A stretch of 64,000 nt of DNA. Source: an uncultured Geobacter sp. Its GTDB lineage: Bacteria; Desulfobacterota; Desulfuromonadia; Geobacterales; DSM-12255. Numbering within the stretch: position 1 is the stretch's first letter; every line of letters begins with the position of its first letter. Shown piece after piece: positions 16,804-25,132 of the stretch. The notes under the pieces were generated by a model that did not search any database, was not told the origin of the DNA, and saw nothing but the letters and a program-made list of their open reading frames with translations. The stretch is taken from contig CALMBF010000116.1 of assembly GCA_937860145.1 (NCBI GenBank), positions 1 through 64,000 of the forward strand. The letters run 5' to 3'. The translations under genes and the position numbers were made by a program.

Positions 16804-17420
16804 ACCGGCAGAAGCTGATACTTTCCATACTGCTCAGTCTGTTCCTCTGTTCGCTCGTGATCAGCTATCTGCGTATGCCTCGGCAAAAAAGCGTCGAGAA
16901 GCTTACATATGTCAGCGGCATGAAGGTTCCCGTGGTAAAGCCGGCACTGAAAAACACTGCTGGTGATGAAAACAGGATTCATCTGGAAATGCTTGGCCGC
17001 AATCGTGGCCGCGTGGTAACCGTCAAGCGAAATCTGTTCCGAAACATGTTCGCCCTAGAGACGAAAAAGGCACTCATACCGCTGCCGCCACCTCCGCCAC
17101 CGCCTGTCAGAAAAATCGTACCCGAAGAACCTCGGGAGGCGGTCGTCCAACCGACTCCCGTCGTAGCAGAGCCTACGCCCCTGCAAAGGGACATGGCCAG
17201 GTTTACTTTTCTGGGTTTCATGAAGAAAGATAATCGCAAGACAATTTTTCTCTCCAATGACAAAGAAATTTTCCTTGTCAAAAAGGGGGATAAAATTGCC
17301 GGCAAATATGACGTGACGTCACTCACGGAAGAAGCCTTAACAATTTCAAGCATGCAGGACGGCGGAGAGATCATCATTCCTCTCGTTGAAAACAGGCCGC
17401 TTGCCGCACCCAAGAGATGA
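16800..17420 (+). CDS. pilP: PilP/GspC-like periplasmic adaptor
   Basis: A 206-residue bitopic protein. An N-terminal membrane helix (LILSILLSLFLCSLVISYL) is followed by a linker, a proline stretch (PLPPPPPPPVRK) and a C-terminal small beta-domain (FTFLGFMKKDNRKTIFLSN...FLVKKGDKIAGKYDVTSL) that matches the GspC homology region/PilP fold. It would connect the inner-membrane PilN/PilO pair to the secretin N domains. It has a membrane helix rather than the lipobox of true PilP, which makes it more GspC-like. It is the last of the four-base-overlapping set before the secretin. Confidence 0.78.
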   Translation: MNRQKLILSILLSLFLCSLVISYLRMPRQKSVEKLTYVSGMKVPVVKPALKNTAGDENRIHLEMLGRNRGRVVTVKRNLFRNMFALETKKALIPLPPPPPPPVRKIVPEEPREAVVQPTPVVAEPTPLQRDMARFTFLGFMKKDNRKTIFLSNDKEIFLVKKGDKIAGKYDVTSLTEEALTISSMQDGGEIIIPLVENRPLAAPKR

Positions 17421-17448
17421 TAACACTGGTTTTTCAGGAGAGCGCACG

Positions 17449-20049
17449 ATGAAAGTCGCCATTAAAATAGGTTGCTTGTTGCTGGTATTCGTATCTTTTG
17501 GGTGCGCTCCGGGCCGCACGGCCTTTGACAAGGCTCAGCAACTTGAGCGGAGCGGCATGTATGATGAAGCAGTGATGAAATACGCCGAAGCCGTGAGCAA
17601 GAATCCCGATACAAGCGAATACCGTCTGCGATTCCTGAAGGCCAGTGAAATCGCTGCGAAGAACCATCTGCAGGCAGGGGACGCTCTGCTCAATGACTCC
17701 CGGTTCGATGAGGCGTATGAAGAGTACCAGAAAGCGATGGCAATGGATGCGTCTCAGGAAAGGGCGAAACAGCAGAGCGAACTGGTACTCAAGTTCCGTA
17801 ACTCAAAGTCGGCCTATGAAGAGGGTGTCGCCTTTCAGAAGGAAAACAAGTTCAAGGAGGCGGTACGTTCCTACCAGCGGGCCCTTAATCTGAATCCTGC
17901 CAACAAGGATGCGGGTGATGCGCTGGAAAAGTTGATGAAGACCAGGCGCCTGAAAAGTGAGTCATTTGAGCTGAACCTCAGATCGACCAAGCCGATCACC
18001 TTGAAATTCAAGGATGCGAAGCTCAAGGATGTTTTCAATATAATCACGCAGCTCTCAGGCATTAATTTTGTTTTCGATGATGCGATCAAGGAAGCTAATG
18101 TCACTATTTACCTTGAAAATGCCACGTTCCAGCAGGCTCTGGACATAATAACCGGCATGCAGAAACTGAACAAAAAGGTGCTGAACGAATCGACCATTAT
18201 CATATACCCGAAAACTCCGGACAAGATAAAGCAGTACGAGGATCTGTACGTTCAGACTTTTTTCCTCAACAAGCTTGATGCAAAAAAAGCCGTCAATCTT
18301 ATCCGCACCATGCTGCAGGTTAAGAAGATATACGTGAATGAAGAGATGAACACGCTTGTTATCAGGGATACCCTTGATGTCATCGAGGTTGCGCAACGGA
18401 TACTCGAGGCCAATGACGTTCCTGATGCAGAGGTTATCCTTGAGGTCGAGGTCATAGAACTTTCCAAGAAGAATTCGGAAACTTTCGGGATGGCTCTCAG
18501 CAAGTACGCCATCGGATACAATACTCTCTCGCCATCCGGTGCATTCTTCACCGATACCATGATGTCAACTACCACGACCGGCACTACGACAACAACGTCC
18601 ACTGCAGACACGAGCCAACTTCTCAACCTGTTCAGGTGGGGGAGTTACAATGGTTTCATCACCGTTCCGAACGCAACATTCAATTTCGGGAAAAAACTGG
18701 GAAATGCTGAAACGCTTTCAAACCCTAAAATAAGGGTGAAGAATCGTGAGAAAGCCAAGTTTAACGTCGGCACAAGGGTGCCGATCACCACGACGTCCAG
18801 CAACGGTGTCGGCAACTACAACGTCAACGTACAGTATGTTGATGTCGGCGTTAAAATCAATGCAGAACCGACGATCCAGCTCAACAATGATGTCAATATC
18901 AAGCTGGGGCTTGAGGTAAGCTCGATCCTGTCAAAGGAAACAGTTGGTTCAGATAAGAACACCACGGTCGCGACCATAGGCACAAGAAACCTGGATACGG
19001 TGCTTTCCCTCAAGGATGGGGAGACCAGCATAATCGGCGGTCTTATCCAGGATACCAAGGGGCAGAACGCGGACAAGATTTTTTTCCTCGGAGATATTCC
19101 CGTCATCGGTCAGCTTTTTTCAAATCGTGACAATTCCAATGACAAAACAGAACTTGTCCTGGCTATAACACCACGGATCATCAGGAGCGTTGCGGTTGCA
19201 GACCCGGATATTTCCGCCTTCTGGTCGGGTCTGGAGGATGACCCGGCCGTGAGCAAACATTACGGCTCATTTACTCAGGAGCCCGAATTCGCTGCCCAGG
19301 AAGGCAAGCAGACCAAGCCTGCTCAGTCTGAAGCAGGGGCCAAGCAGGCACCTGCTGTTCCGGTCCCCGCACCCGCTCTCCCCGTGCAGAAAGAGAGCGC
19401 GCAGCAGGCAGCTGAGAAACAGGCTATAAAGCAGATTCCCTCTGGTCCTGAGCCGATTGCATCACCCCAGCCGCCGGTTGTGCCCGGTGCGCCCACCACT
19501 GCCGGCGTCCCCTCATTACCACCCGTCGTTCAGCCGGTGCCACTCGTCCCCCAGCCAGCGGGTGCTGCGGGAACTCCTGTTGCAGCGGCCCCACCGGTAC
19601 CGTCACCGCCCCCGCCTCCACCGGTGCTGAACAAGGTGTCTCTCAGAATTGCAGCACCTGCCAGTGTGAAACAGAACGAACAGTTTACCGTTGACGTCAT
19701 GGTCGGGGATGCCTCCAACCTCTCCTCCACGCCACTTACCCTGGTGTTTGATGCTGCCGCTCTGGAGGTGATCTCGCTGGCTGAAGGCAACTTCCTTAAT
19801 CAGGACGCCCGTAAAACGGTGTTCACGAATAAAGTCGATAACCAGGCTGGCCAGCTTTCGGTAAAGATCAGCAGGGAAGGGGAGGGCCCCGGTATTTCCG
19901 GAGCAGGCAAACTCTTCTCGGTAACCTTCAAGGCCAAGGCTAAAGGGCCTGCCAGTATCGGATTTATCGGGGTAAAGCTGGCCACCGCAGAAGGGAAGCA
20001 ACTTGATTCCATTCTGTATAACGCGGTAGTTGAAGTAAAGCAGATTTAA
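17449..20049 (+). CDS. gspD: Secretin lipoprotein with TPRs and a C-terminal cohesin domain
   Basis: An 866-residue outer-membrane secretin. The ATG at 17449 follows AGGAG and gives a lipoprotein signal (LLLVFVSFGC, lipidated Cys near 19). Next come two or three TPR units (residues ~25-150), a secretin N0/STN-like domain (LKDVFNIITQLSGINFVF), an N1-type domain (TFFLNKLDAKKAVNLIRTML) and the secretin barrel (NPKIRVKNREKAKFNVGTRVPI, LSLKDGETSIIGGLIQD, FFLGDIPVIGQLF, TELVLAITPRII). After a Pro/Ala/Gln-rich linker (about 640-730) there is a cohesin-like beta-domain (VSLRIAAPASVKQNEQFTVDVMV...LTLVFDAAALEVISL...GKLFSVTFKAKAKG). The TPRs and cohesin are additions to a standard GspD. A Thr/Ser-rich loop (TTTTGTTTTT) lies in the barrel region. 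Confidence 0.9.
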   Translation: MKVAIKIGCLLLVFVSFGCAPGRTAFDKAQQLERSGMYDEAVMKYAEAVSKNPDTSEYRLRFLKASEIAAKNHLQAGDALLNDSRFDEAYEEYQKAMAMDASQERAKQQSELVLKFRNSKSAYEEGVAFQKENKFKEAVRSYQRALNLNPANKDAGDALEKLMKTRRLKSESFELNLRSTKPITLKFKDAKLKDVFNIITQLSGINFVFDDAIKEANVTIYLENATFQQALDIITGMQKLNKKVLNESTIIIYPKTPDKIKQYEDLYVQTFFLNKLDAKKAVNLIRTMLQVKKIYVNEEMNTLVIRDTLDVIEVAQRILEANDVPDAEVILEVEVIELSKKNSETFGMALSKYAIGYNTLSPSGAFFTDTMMSTTTTGTTTTTSTADTSQLLNLFRWGSYNGFITVPNATFNFGKKLGNAETLSNPKIRVKNREKAKFNVGTRVPITTTSSNGVGNYNVNVQYVDVGVKINAEPTIQLNNDVNIKLGLEVSSILSKETVGSDKNTTVATIGTRNLDTVLSLKDGETSIIGGLIQDTKGQNADKIFFLGDIPVIGQLFSNRDNSNDKTELVLAITPRIIRSVAVADPDISAFWSGLEDDPAVSKHYGSFTQEPEFAAQEGKQTKPAQSEAGAKQAPAVPVPAPALPVQKESAQQAAEKQAIKQIPSGPEPIASPQPPVVPGAPTTAGVPSLPPVVQPVPLVPQPAGAAGTPVAAAPPVPSPPPPPPVLNKVSLRIAAPASVKQNEQFTVDVMVGDASNLSSTPLTLVFDAAALEVISLAEGNFLNQDARKTVFTNKVDNQAGQLSVKISREGEGPGISGAGKLFSVTFKAKAKGPASIGFIGVKLATAEGKQLDSILYNAVVEVKQI

Positions 20050-20549
20050 TGAACAACCGCGCCGTACATAACGCCGGCATCAGTCTTGTCGAGCTTATAG
20101 TTACCCTATCCATCCTGGCAATCTTGGCTTCCGTGATCCTCCCGTCTGCGCAGATGATCTCCAAAAGGAACAGGGAGATCGAGTTGCGGCGGAATCTGCG
20201 CACCATCAGGATGGCAATCGACGATTACAAGAAAACCTATGACAAGTGCGTGGACGATAAGAAGATTCCCAATATTGCTAATAAAAATGGTTATCCCGAG
20301 ACACTCGATCAGCTGGTTGAAGGGAGCAAGTTTTACGACTGTTTGACGGAGACCAAGAAGTTTCTCCGCAGGGTACCTTTGGATCCTTTCAGTGACAAGC
20401 AGGCTGCCCAGTCTCCGGATTGGGGGTGGGGGTTGAGGTCCTATACGGACAAGCCGGATTCATCCTCCTGGGGACGGGAGGATGTTTATGATGTCTACTC
20501 ACTCAGTGATGGCACCGCTATTGACGGCACCAAGTACAAGGATTGGTAA
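20049..20549 (+). CDS. Type II pseudopilin (GspG-like)
   Basis: A 166-residue pseudopilin. The leader MNNRAVHNAG ends in Gly, the prepilin peptidase site, and the mature protein begins ISLVELIVTLSILAILASVILP. It has Ile instead of Phe at +1 but keeps the key Glu5. The C-terminal part (AIDDYKKTYD, GYPETLDQLVEG, RRVPLDPFSD, WGLRSY) matches the GspG/major pseudopilin family. The ATG overlaps the secretin stop. It may be the subunit called OxpG in Geobacter, but the following gene is the other candidate. No prepilin peptidase is encoded in this window. Confidence 0.88.
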   Translation: MNNRAVHNAGISLVELIVTLSILAILASVILPSAQMISKRNREIELRRNLRTIRMAIDDYKKTYDKCVDDKKIPNIANKNGYPETLDQLVEGSKFYDCLTETKKFLRRVPLDPFSDKQAAQSPDWGWGLRSYTDKPDSSSWGREDVYDVYSLSDGTAIDGTKYKDW

Positions 20550-20553
20550 CTCG

Positions 20554-20958
20554 ATGAAACTACGCTCAATAATTGACGCTCGCGGATTCACTCTGATCGA
20601 GTTGATGATTGTCATGTCAATAGTCGGTATTCTTGCCTCTATCGCGGCTCCGAATTTCAGGTGGGGGCTGATCAAAGCCAGGGAGTCGGTATTGCGTGAA
20701 AATCTGTACACTATGAACTCGACCATTGATCAGTTTTACGCCGACCAGGGAAAATTCCCTGACAGTCTGCAGGAACTGGTAACAAAAACCTATTTGCCCA
20801 AAATTCCGAAGGACCCCATGACCGGCCAGGACGACTGGGTCGTCATCGGTCCCGCCCCTTCGCCAGACGGGGCCGAGGTGAAGGGGTCTGTGTACAAGGT
20901 GCACAGCAACTCCCATCTGATCGGCACCGATGGCAAGCCCTATAACGAGTGGGAATAG
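20554..20958 (+). CDS. Type II pseudopilin (GspG-like), second copy
   Basis: A 134-residue pseudopilin. The leader MKLRSIIDARG is followed by the canonical FTLIELMIVMSIVGILASIAAPNF with Glu5, then a GspG-type C-domain (IDQFYADQGKFPDSLQELVTKTYLPKIPKDPMTGQDDWVV, YKVHSNSHLIGTDGKPYNEW). The start ATG is five bases after the previous stop; longer in-frame extensions would run into that gene. With +1 Phe and the KDP...DW signature it is the more typical major pseudopilin of the pair. Minor pseudopilins H to K are not present, so the machine is compact. Confidence 0.9.
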   Translation: MKLRSIIDARGFTLIELMIVMSIVGILASIAAPNFRWGLIKARESVLRENLYTMNSTIDQFYADQGKFPDSLQELVTKTYLPKIPKDPMTGQDDWVVIGPAPSPDGAEVKGSVYKVHSNSHLIGTDGKPYNEWE

Positions 20959-20964
20959 GATACG

Positions 20965-21642
20965 ATGATTGAATTGCACAATGTAACGGTAACCTATCAG
21001 AAAGATGCTCCGGCACTCAACGGTATCAATCTCAAAATCCCCAAAGGGGATTTTGTTTTTCTGACTGGCGCATCCGGAGCAGGGAAGTCGACACTGCTCC
21101 GATTGATTTATGCGGCGGTCACGCCTACGCGCGGACATGTGGTGGTAGACGGGCAGAACGTTACGCGGATGACCAGGCACCAGATCCCCTTTCTGCGCAG
21201 GAACATTGGTGTTGTATTTCAGGATTTCAAGCTACTCCAGTCCCGAAGCGTCTATGATAATGTTGCCATCACACTTGAGGTGCTTGGCTGGGAGAAGAAG
21301 GATATCGGGAAAAAGGTGTACCATATCCTGAAACAGCTGGGGATTGAACACAAACTCGACGCCAGCCCCCAACGCCTGTCGGGTGGCGAACAGCAACGTG
21401 TTGCCCTAGCCAGGGCTCTTGTTAATGAGCCCAGGATACTGCTTGCTGATGAGCCGACCGGAAATCTGGATGACCACAACAAGGACCAGATCCTGAGAAT
21501 TTTCAAAGAAGCCAATATTCGCGGAACGACGGTTGTTATCGCATCCCATGACAAACGGGTGGTACATTACAGCCACAATCGCATTGTTCACCTGGATAAG
21601 GGAAGCATAAAGGAGGCCCATGATGTCACGCCCCAGGCATAA
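20965..21642 (+). CDS. ftsE: Cell division ABC ATPase FtsE
   Basis: A 225-residue ATPase with Walker A GASGAGKSTLL, Q-loop VFQDFKLL, signature LSGGEQQRVALARAL, Walker B RILLADEPTGNLD and switch His in IASHDKRVV. With FtsX it forms a transmembrane signalling complex that activates peptidoglycan hydrolysis at the septum. It begins six bases after the pseudopilin stop and overlaps ftsX, so it lies in the same transcript as the secretion genes. The following envC-like and ctp genes fit this role. Confidence 0.96.
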   Translation: MIELHNVTVTYQKDAPALNGINLKIPKGDFVFLTGASGAGKSTLLRLIYAAVTPTRGHVVVDGQNVTRMTRHQIPFLRRNIGVVFQDFKLLQSRSVYDNVAITLEVLGWEKKDIGKKVYHILKQLGIEHKLDASPQRLSGGEQQRVALARALVNEPRILLADEPTGNLDDHNKDQILRIFKEANIRGTTVVIASHDKRVVHYSHNRIVHLDKGSIKEAHDVTPQA

Positions 21643-22567
21643 CCTCAGGCCACATGCATCCACCATGGGGCACTGGAGCAGGTTCTGCTATTTCGCCGGT
21701 AAAGCCTGGGCAAATCTGATTGGTAACAAACTTGTGACCATTTTGACGGTGTTTACCATAACACTTGCCCTGTTGATAATTTCCCTGTTTCTCCTTTTTT
21801 ACGTGAATCTTGAAGGAACTGTTGAACAATGGAGCCGGAAGGTTGTGGTTACTGCATATTTTGACAACGAACTGTCTCCCCAGGAACTGGGAGCGCTCAA
21901 AAACAGGATAGCGGCTTTGCCGGGGACCGAGTCCGTAAAATACATTGCCAAAGATGAAGCGCTGAAACGGTTTCGCTCAAGGCTCAAAGGTCAAGAGGCT
22001 CTGCTTGAAGGGGTTGCTCCCGACGTTCTTCCCGCTTCCATAGAGATATCGCTGAAAAAACAGTTCCGCTCCGTGGATTCGGTAACCGGTTTCGTTGTGG
22101 GGCTCAAAAGAATTCAGGGAATTGGCGAGGTACAGTACGGAGAAGAATGGGTACGCAAATTCTTTACATTTTTCCAGTTTCTCCGCGTGCTTGGCATCCT
22201 TATCGGCAGTTTCCTGATTCTGGCGGTTCTTTTTATAGTTTCCAACACCATAAAACTTACGATACTGGCCAGAAAAGAGGAGTTGGAGATTTTAAGTCTG
22301 GTGGGAGCAACTCCTTTTTTCATAAAAGCTCCTTTTCTCATCGAGGGGATGCTCCAGGGGGCTGTCGGGTCGTTGCTTGCGGTGATTTTGCTTGTCGGAG
22401 GGTACTACACTTTTCTGGCACAGGCGGTAAATTTCCTTTCTTTCAATCCTGCTGAATCCGGCCTCATCTTTCTGCCGACAGAGTATATCGTCGCCTTGTT
22501 GCTCGGCGGAATCATGCTAGGACTGATCGGTAGCCTCGCCTCATTGAAGAAGTTTGCCACGACCTGA
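21620..22567 (+). CDS. ftsX: Cell division permease-like protein FtsX
   Basis: A 315-residue FtsX. An N-terminal helix (LVTILTVFTITLALLIISLFLLF) precedes a periplasmic domain of about 150 residues (VVVTAYFDNELSPQELGALKNRI...YGEEWVRKFFTF), followed by three more helices. It couples FtsE ATP hydrolysis to a periplasmic hydrolase activator. The start at 21620 (or ATG at 21623) overlaps the ftsE stop by 23 bases, and the stop abuts the next start (TGATG), showing tight coupling. Length and domain order match the family. Confidence 0.93.
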   Translation: MMSRPRHNLRPHASTMGHWSRFCYFAGKAWANLIGNKLVTILTVFTITLALLIISLFLLFYVNLEGTVEQWSRKVVVTAYFDNELSPQELGALKNRIAALPGTESVKYIAKDEALKRFRSRLKGQEALLEGVAPDVLPASIEISLKKQFRSVDSVTGFVVGLKRIQGIGEVQYGEEWVRKFFTFFQFLRVLGILIGSFLILAVLFIVSNTIKLTILARKEELEILSLVGATPFFIKAPFLIEGMLQGAVGSLLAVILLVGGYYTFLAQAVNFLSFNPAESGLIFLPTEYIVALLLGGIMLGLIGSLASLKKFATT

Positions 22568-23754
22568 TGCCGATGACCGGGAAATTCCTACTGCAGATAC
22601 TGTTGCTTCTTGTTCTTGAGGGGATCTCTTATGCCGATGTGAAGGATGACCTTAAAGGGATCAACAGCCAGATACGTGAAAAACAGAACCTGTTAAAGCA
22701 GACCAAAAAGGCTGAATCCAAGGTTTCGTCCGAACTGGTCAAGATTGACAGGACACTCAAGGAGAAAGAATCCAGCCTGCTCCAACTTAACGGTGAGTTG
22801 AAGGTAGTCGAGTCGGGTCTTTCCAATACGCAGCGCCAGATACAGGCGCTTGTCTCCGAACTGGATAAGCGCAAGCAACAGATAGCCAAGCGGGTCTCGT
22901 CCGTCTACAAGGCGGGAGAGATGGGCAACCTGCGCATGTTCTTCGCTTCCGAGTCAATTCCCGAAGTACTGGAAAACAGCCGTTACATGCAATCGGTTCT
23001 CGATTATGACCGTAAGCTGTTTCAGGAGTACCAGGTAAAACTTGCCCAACTGCAGTCCCTCAAGGTATCCCTGGAAAAAGAAATGAATAAAAAAGAGAAG
23101 TTAGGTGAAAAGATCAAGGCGAAGAAACAAGAAATAGAAGATGAAAAGTTAAAGAAGGCAGCCAATCTTACCAAGATACGGCAGGAGAAGATGTCATATC
23201 AGGTATCGCTGAAGGAACTTCAGGCAAATGCGCGTAGGCTGCAGTCGATGGTTGAAAGGCTTGAAGCACGGAGCAGAAAAAGCTATACTCAAAAAAGTGA
23301 CAAAAAACCCGTGATTTCTGGAAATTATGCCCAGCCTCCCGTTGCTGACAAAGGTTTCGGCTCCCAGCGTGGCAGACTATCCGTTCCAGTTTCAGGGGAC
23401 ATCGTCAGCCGATTCGGCAAACAGAAACACCCTGAATTCAATTCATTTACCTTCAATAATGGTATATCCATTGCTGCTCAAATGAATGCCGACATCCATG
23501 CAGTGTATGATGGGGAAGTTATATTTGCCGACAAGTTTAAGGGGTATGGCAACATGCTCATTATCGACCACGGAGGAGGGTATTTCACTCTCTATGCCCA
23601 TACCTCGCACATTAACAAGCGGGTAGGCGCTTCGGTTCGCAAAAACGAGACTGTTGCCCAGGTAGGTGATACGGATTCAGCCAGGGGGGCACAACTCTAT
23701 TTTGAAATCCGTTACCAGGGGAAACCTATTGACCCTGGACCCTGGTTGCGGTAG
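22567..23754 (+). CDS. envC: EnvC-like murein hydrolase activator (degenerate LytM domain)
   Basis: A 395-residue exported protein with a signal peptide (LLQILLLLVLEGISYA), long coiled coils (about residues 25-240, many Lys/Glu/Gln heptads) and a C-terminal LytM/M23 domain (NADIHAVYDGEVIFADKFKGYGNMLIIDHGGGYFTLYAHTSHI). The usual first zinc-ligand motif HxGxD is replaced by NNGIS, so the domain probably lacks catalytic zinc. It would act like E. coli EnvC, activating an amidase under FtsEX control. Position directly after ftsEX supports this. The amidase itself is not in the window. Confidence 0.88.
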   Translation: MPMTGKFLLQILLLLVLEGISYADVKDDLKGINSQIREKQNLLKQTKKAESKVSSELVKIDRTLKEKESSLLQLNGELKVVESGLSNTQRQIQALVSELDKRKQQIAKRVSSVYKAGEMGNLRMFFASESIPEVLENSRYMQSVLDYDRKLFQEYQVKLAQLQSLKVSLEKEMNKKEKLGEKIKAKKQEIEDEKLKKAANLTKIRQEKMSYQVSLKELQANARRLQSMVERLEARSRKSYTQKSDKKPVISGNYAQPPVADKGFGSQRGRLSVPVSGDIVSRFGKQKHPEFNSFTFNNGISIAAQMNADIHAVYDGEVIFADKFKGYGNMLIIDHGGGYFTLYAHTSHINKRVGASVRKNETVAQVGDTDSARGAQLYFEIRYQGKPIDPGPWLR

Positions 23755-23785
23755 CCCAGTTTATATCAAACAAGGTGGAGGAGTA

Positions 23786-25114
23786 ATGTTGCACTCAAAA
23801 CATAAAGGCAAATTTATTCTCGCACTGCTGGTAGTGGTACTTGTTACGATAGTCACGACGACCACCAGGCATAGTTCGGCGGCATCCGGAAATGATTACG
23901 AGTCGATCGAACTGTTCACCGACGTTCTTGCCATCGTGAAAAAGAGTTACGTGGAAGAAGTCGATACGAAAAAACTCATCTATGGCGCAATCAACGGCAT
24001 GCTTGCGTCACTCGACCCCCATAGTTCCTTCATGCCTCCCGAAACCTACAAGGAGATGAAGATTGAGACCAAGGGGACTTTTGGCGGTCTGGGCATCGAG
24101 ATATCCATCAAAGACGGCATACTTACGGTCATTTCCCCCATAGAAGATACGCCAGCCTACCGTGCCGGCATAAAGGCAGGTGACCAGATCCTCAAGATCG
24201 ACGACAAGTACACCAAGGATCTATCGATCATGGAAGCTGTCAAGCGGATGCGCGGGACCAAAGGGACGAAAGTAACCCTGTCGATCATGCGCGAAGGATT
24301 TGACAAACCCAAGGAATTTCCCCTCGTAAGGGATATTATCCAGGTCAAAAGCGTCAAGTTCAAAACCCTCGACGAAGGTTACGGATACGTAAGGATTGCC
24401 CAGTTCCAGGAAAAGACCGCGGATGATCTGCACAAGGCGCTGGAATCCTTGCAGGAAGCGAACAAGGGAAAACTTAACGGTCTTGTGCTTGACCTCAGGA
24501 ATGATCCCGGCGGGTTGCTGGACCAGGCTGTCAGGGTTTCGGAGCAGTTTCTCGATGAGGGTAAACTTATCGTGTATACCGAGGGACGGGAGAAGGAGTC
24601 CCAGATGCGCTTTGCTTCCCGCAAGGGGAACAAGCAGCCCAACTATCCGATTGTTGTCCTGATAAACAGCGGCAGTGCCAGTGCCTCCGAAATCGTGGCC
24701 GGAGCGCTGCAGGATCATAAACGGGCGGTAGTAATGGGAGTACAGAGTTTCGGAAAGGGGTCTGTTCAGACTATTGTCCCCCTTTCAGACAACTCTGGAC
24801 TGAGGTTGACCACCGCCCGGTACTTTACGCCAAGTGGCCGTTCAATCCAGGCCAAGGGAATCACTCCCGATATCGTTGTTGAAAAACTCGAGCTTGCGTC
24901 GTCTGGTGAGAAGAAGGATTCAATGCATCTTCGTGAGAAGGATCTGGAGAACCACTTCGAAAATGAAAAGAAGGAGCCTGCAACCGAGAAGTCCGAAGCC
25001 CTGCCGCTCTACAAGACCGATGAGCAGGTCAAGAATGACTATCAGATTCTCCGCGCTCTTGACCTGCTCAAGGGGTGGGAGATCCTGAAAAAAGTCATGG
25101 TAACCGCATCCTAA
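23786..25114 (+). CDS. ctpA: Carboxyl-terminal processing protease (S41 family, CtpA-like)
   Basis: A 442-residue periplasmic serine protease. From the ATG at 23786 (preceded by GGAGGAG) it has an N-terminal signal/anchor (FILALLVVVLVTIVTTTT), a pre-PDZ helical region (DPHSSFMPPETYKEM), a PDZ domain (GTFGGLGIEISIKDGILTVISPIEDTPAYRAGIKAGDQIL) and the S41 core with catalytic Ser in NSGSASASEIVAGAL and Lys in QSFGKGSVQTI. It is of normal length. Such proteases trim or turn over periplasmic proteins, often peptidoglycan hydrolases. The ftsEX-envC-ctp order suggests control of the cell-wall machinery here. Confidence 0.93.
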   Translation: MLHSKHKGKFILALLVVVLVTIVTTTTRHSSAASGNDYESIELFTDVLAIVKKSYVEEVDTKKLIYGAINGMLASLDPHSSFMPPETYKEMKIETKGTFGGLGIEISIKDGILTVISPIEDTPAYRAGIKAGDQILKIDDKYTKDLSIMEAVKRMRGTKGTKVTLSIMREGFDKPKEFPLVRDIIQVKSVKFKTLDEGYGYVRIAQFQEKTADDLHKALESLQEANKGKLNGLVLDLRNDPGGLLDQAVRVSEQFLDEGKLIVYTEGREKESQMRFASRKGNKQPNYPIVVLINSGSASASEIVAGALQDHKRAVVMGVQSFGKGSVQTIVPLSDNSGLRLTTARYFTPSGRSIQAKGITPDIVVEKLELASSGEKKDSMHLREKDLENHFENEKKEPATEKSEALPLYKTDEQVKNDYQILRALDLLKGWEILKKVMVTAS

Positions 25115-25132
25115 CCTCTACGGAGAACCGCG

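Noticed and set aside
20049-20958. Calling the cluster a type IV pilus system from its PilMNOP-like genes
   Set aside because: The subunits have GspG-type C-domains and there is no PilT or PilA here; the true geopilins are at 49 kb. A type II secretion system with Pil-like alignment proteins fits better.
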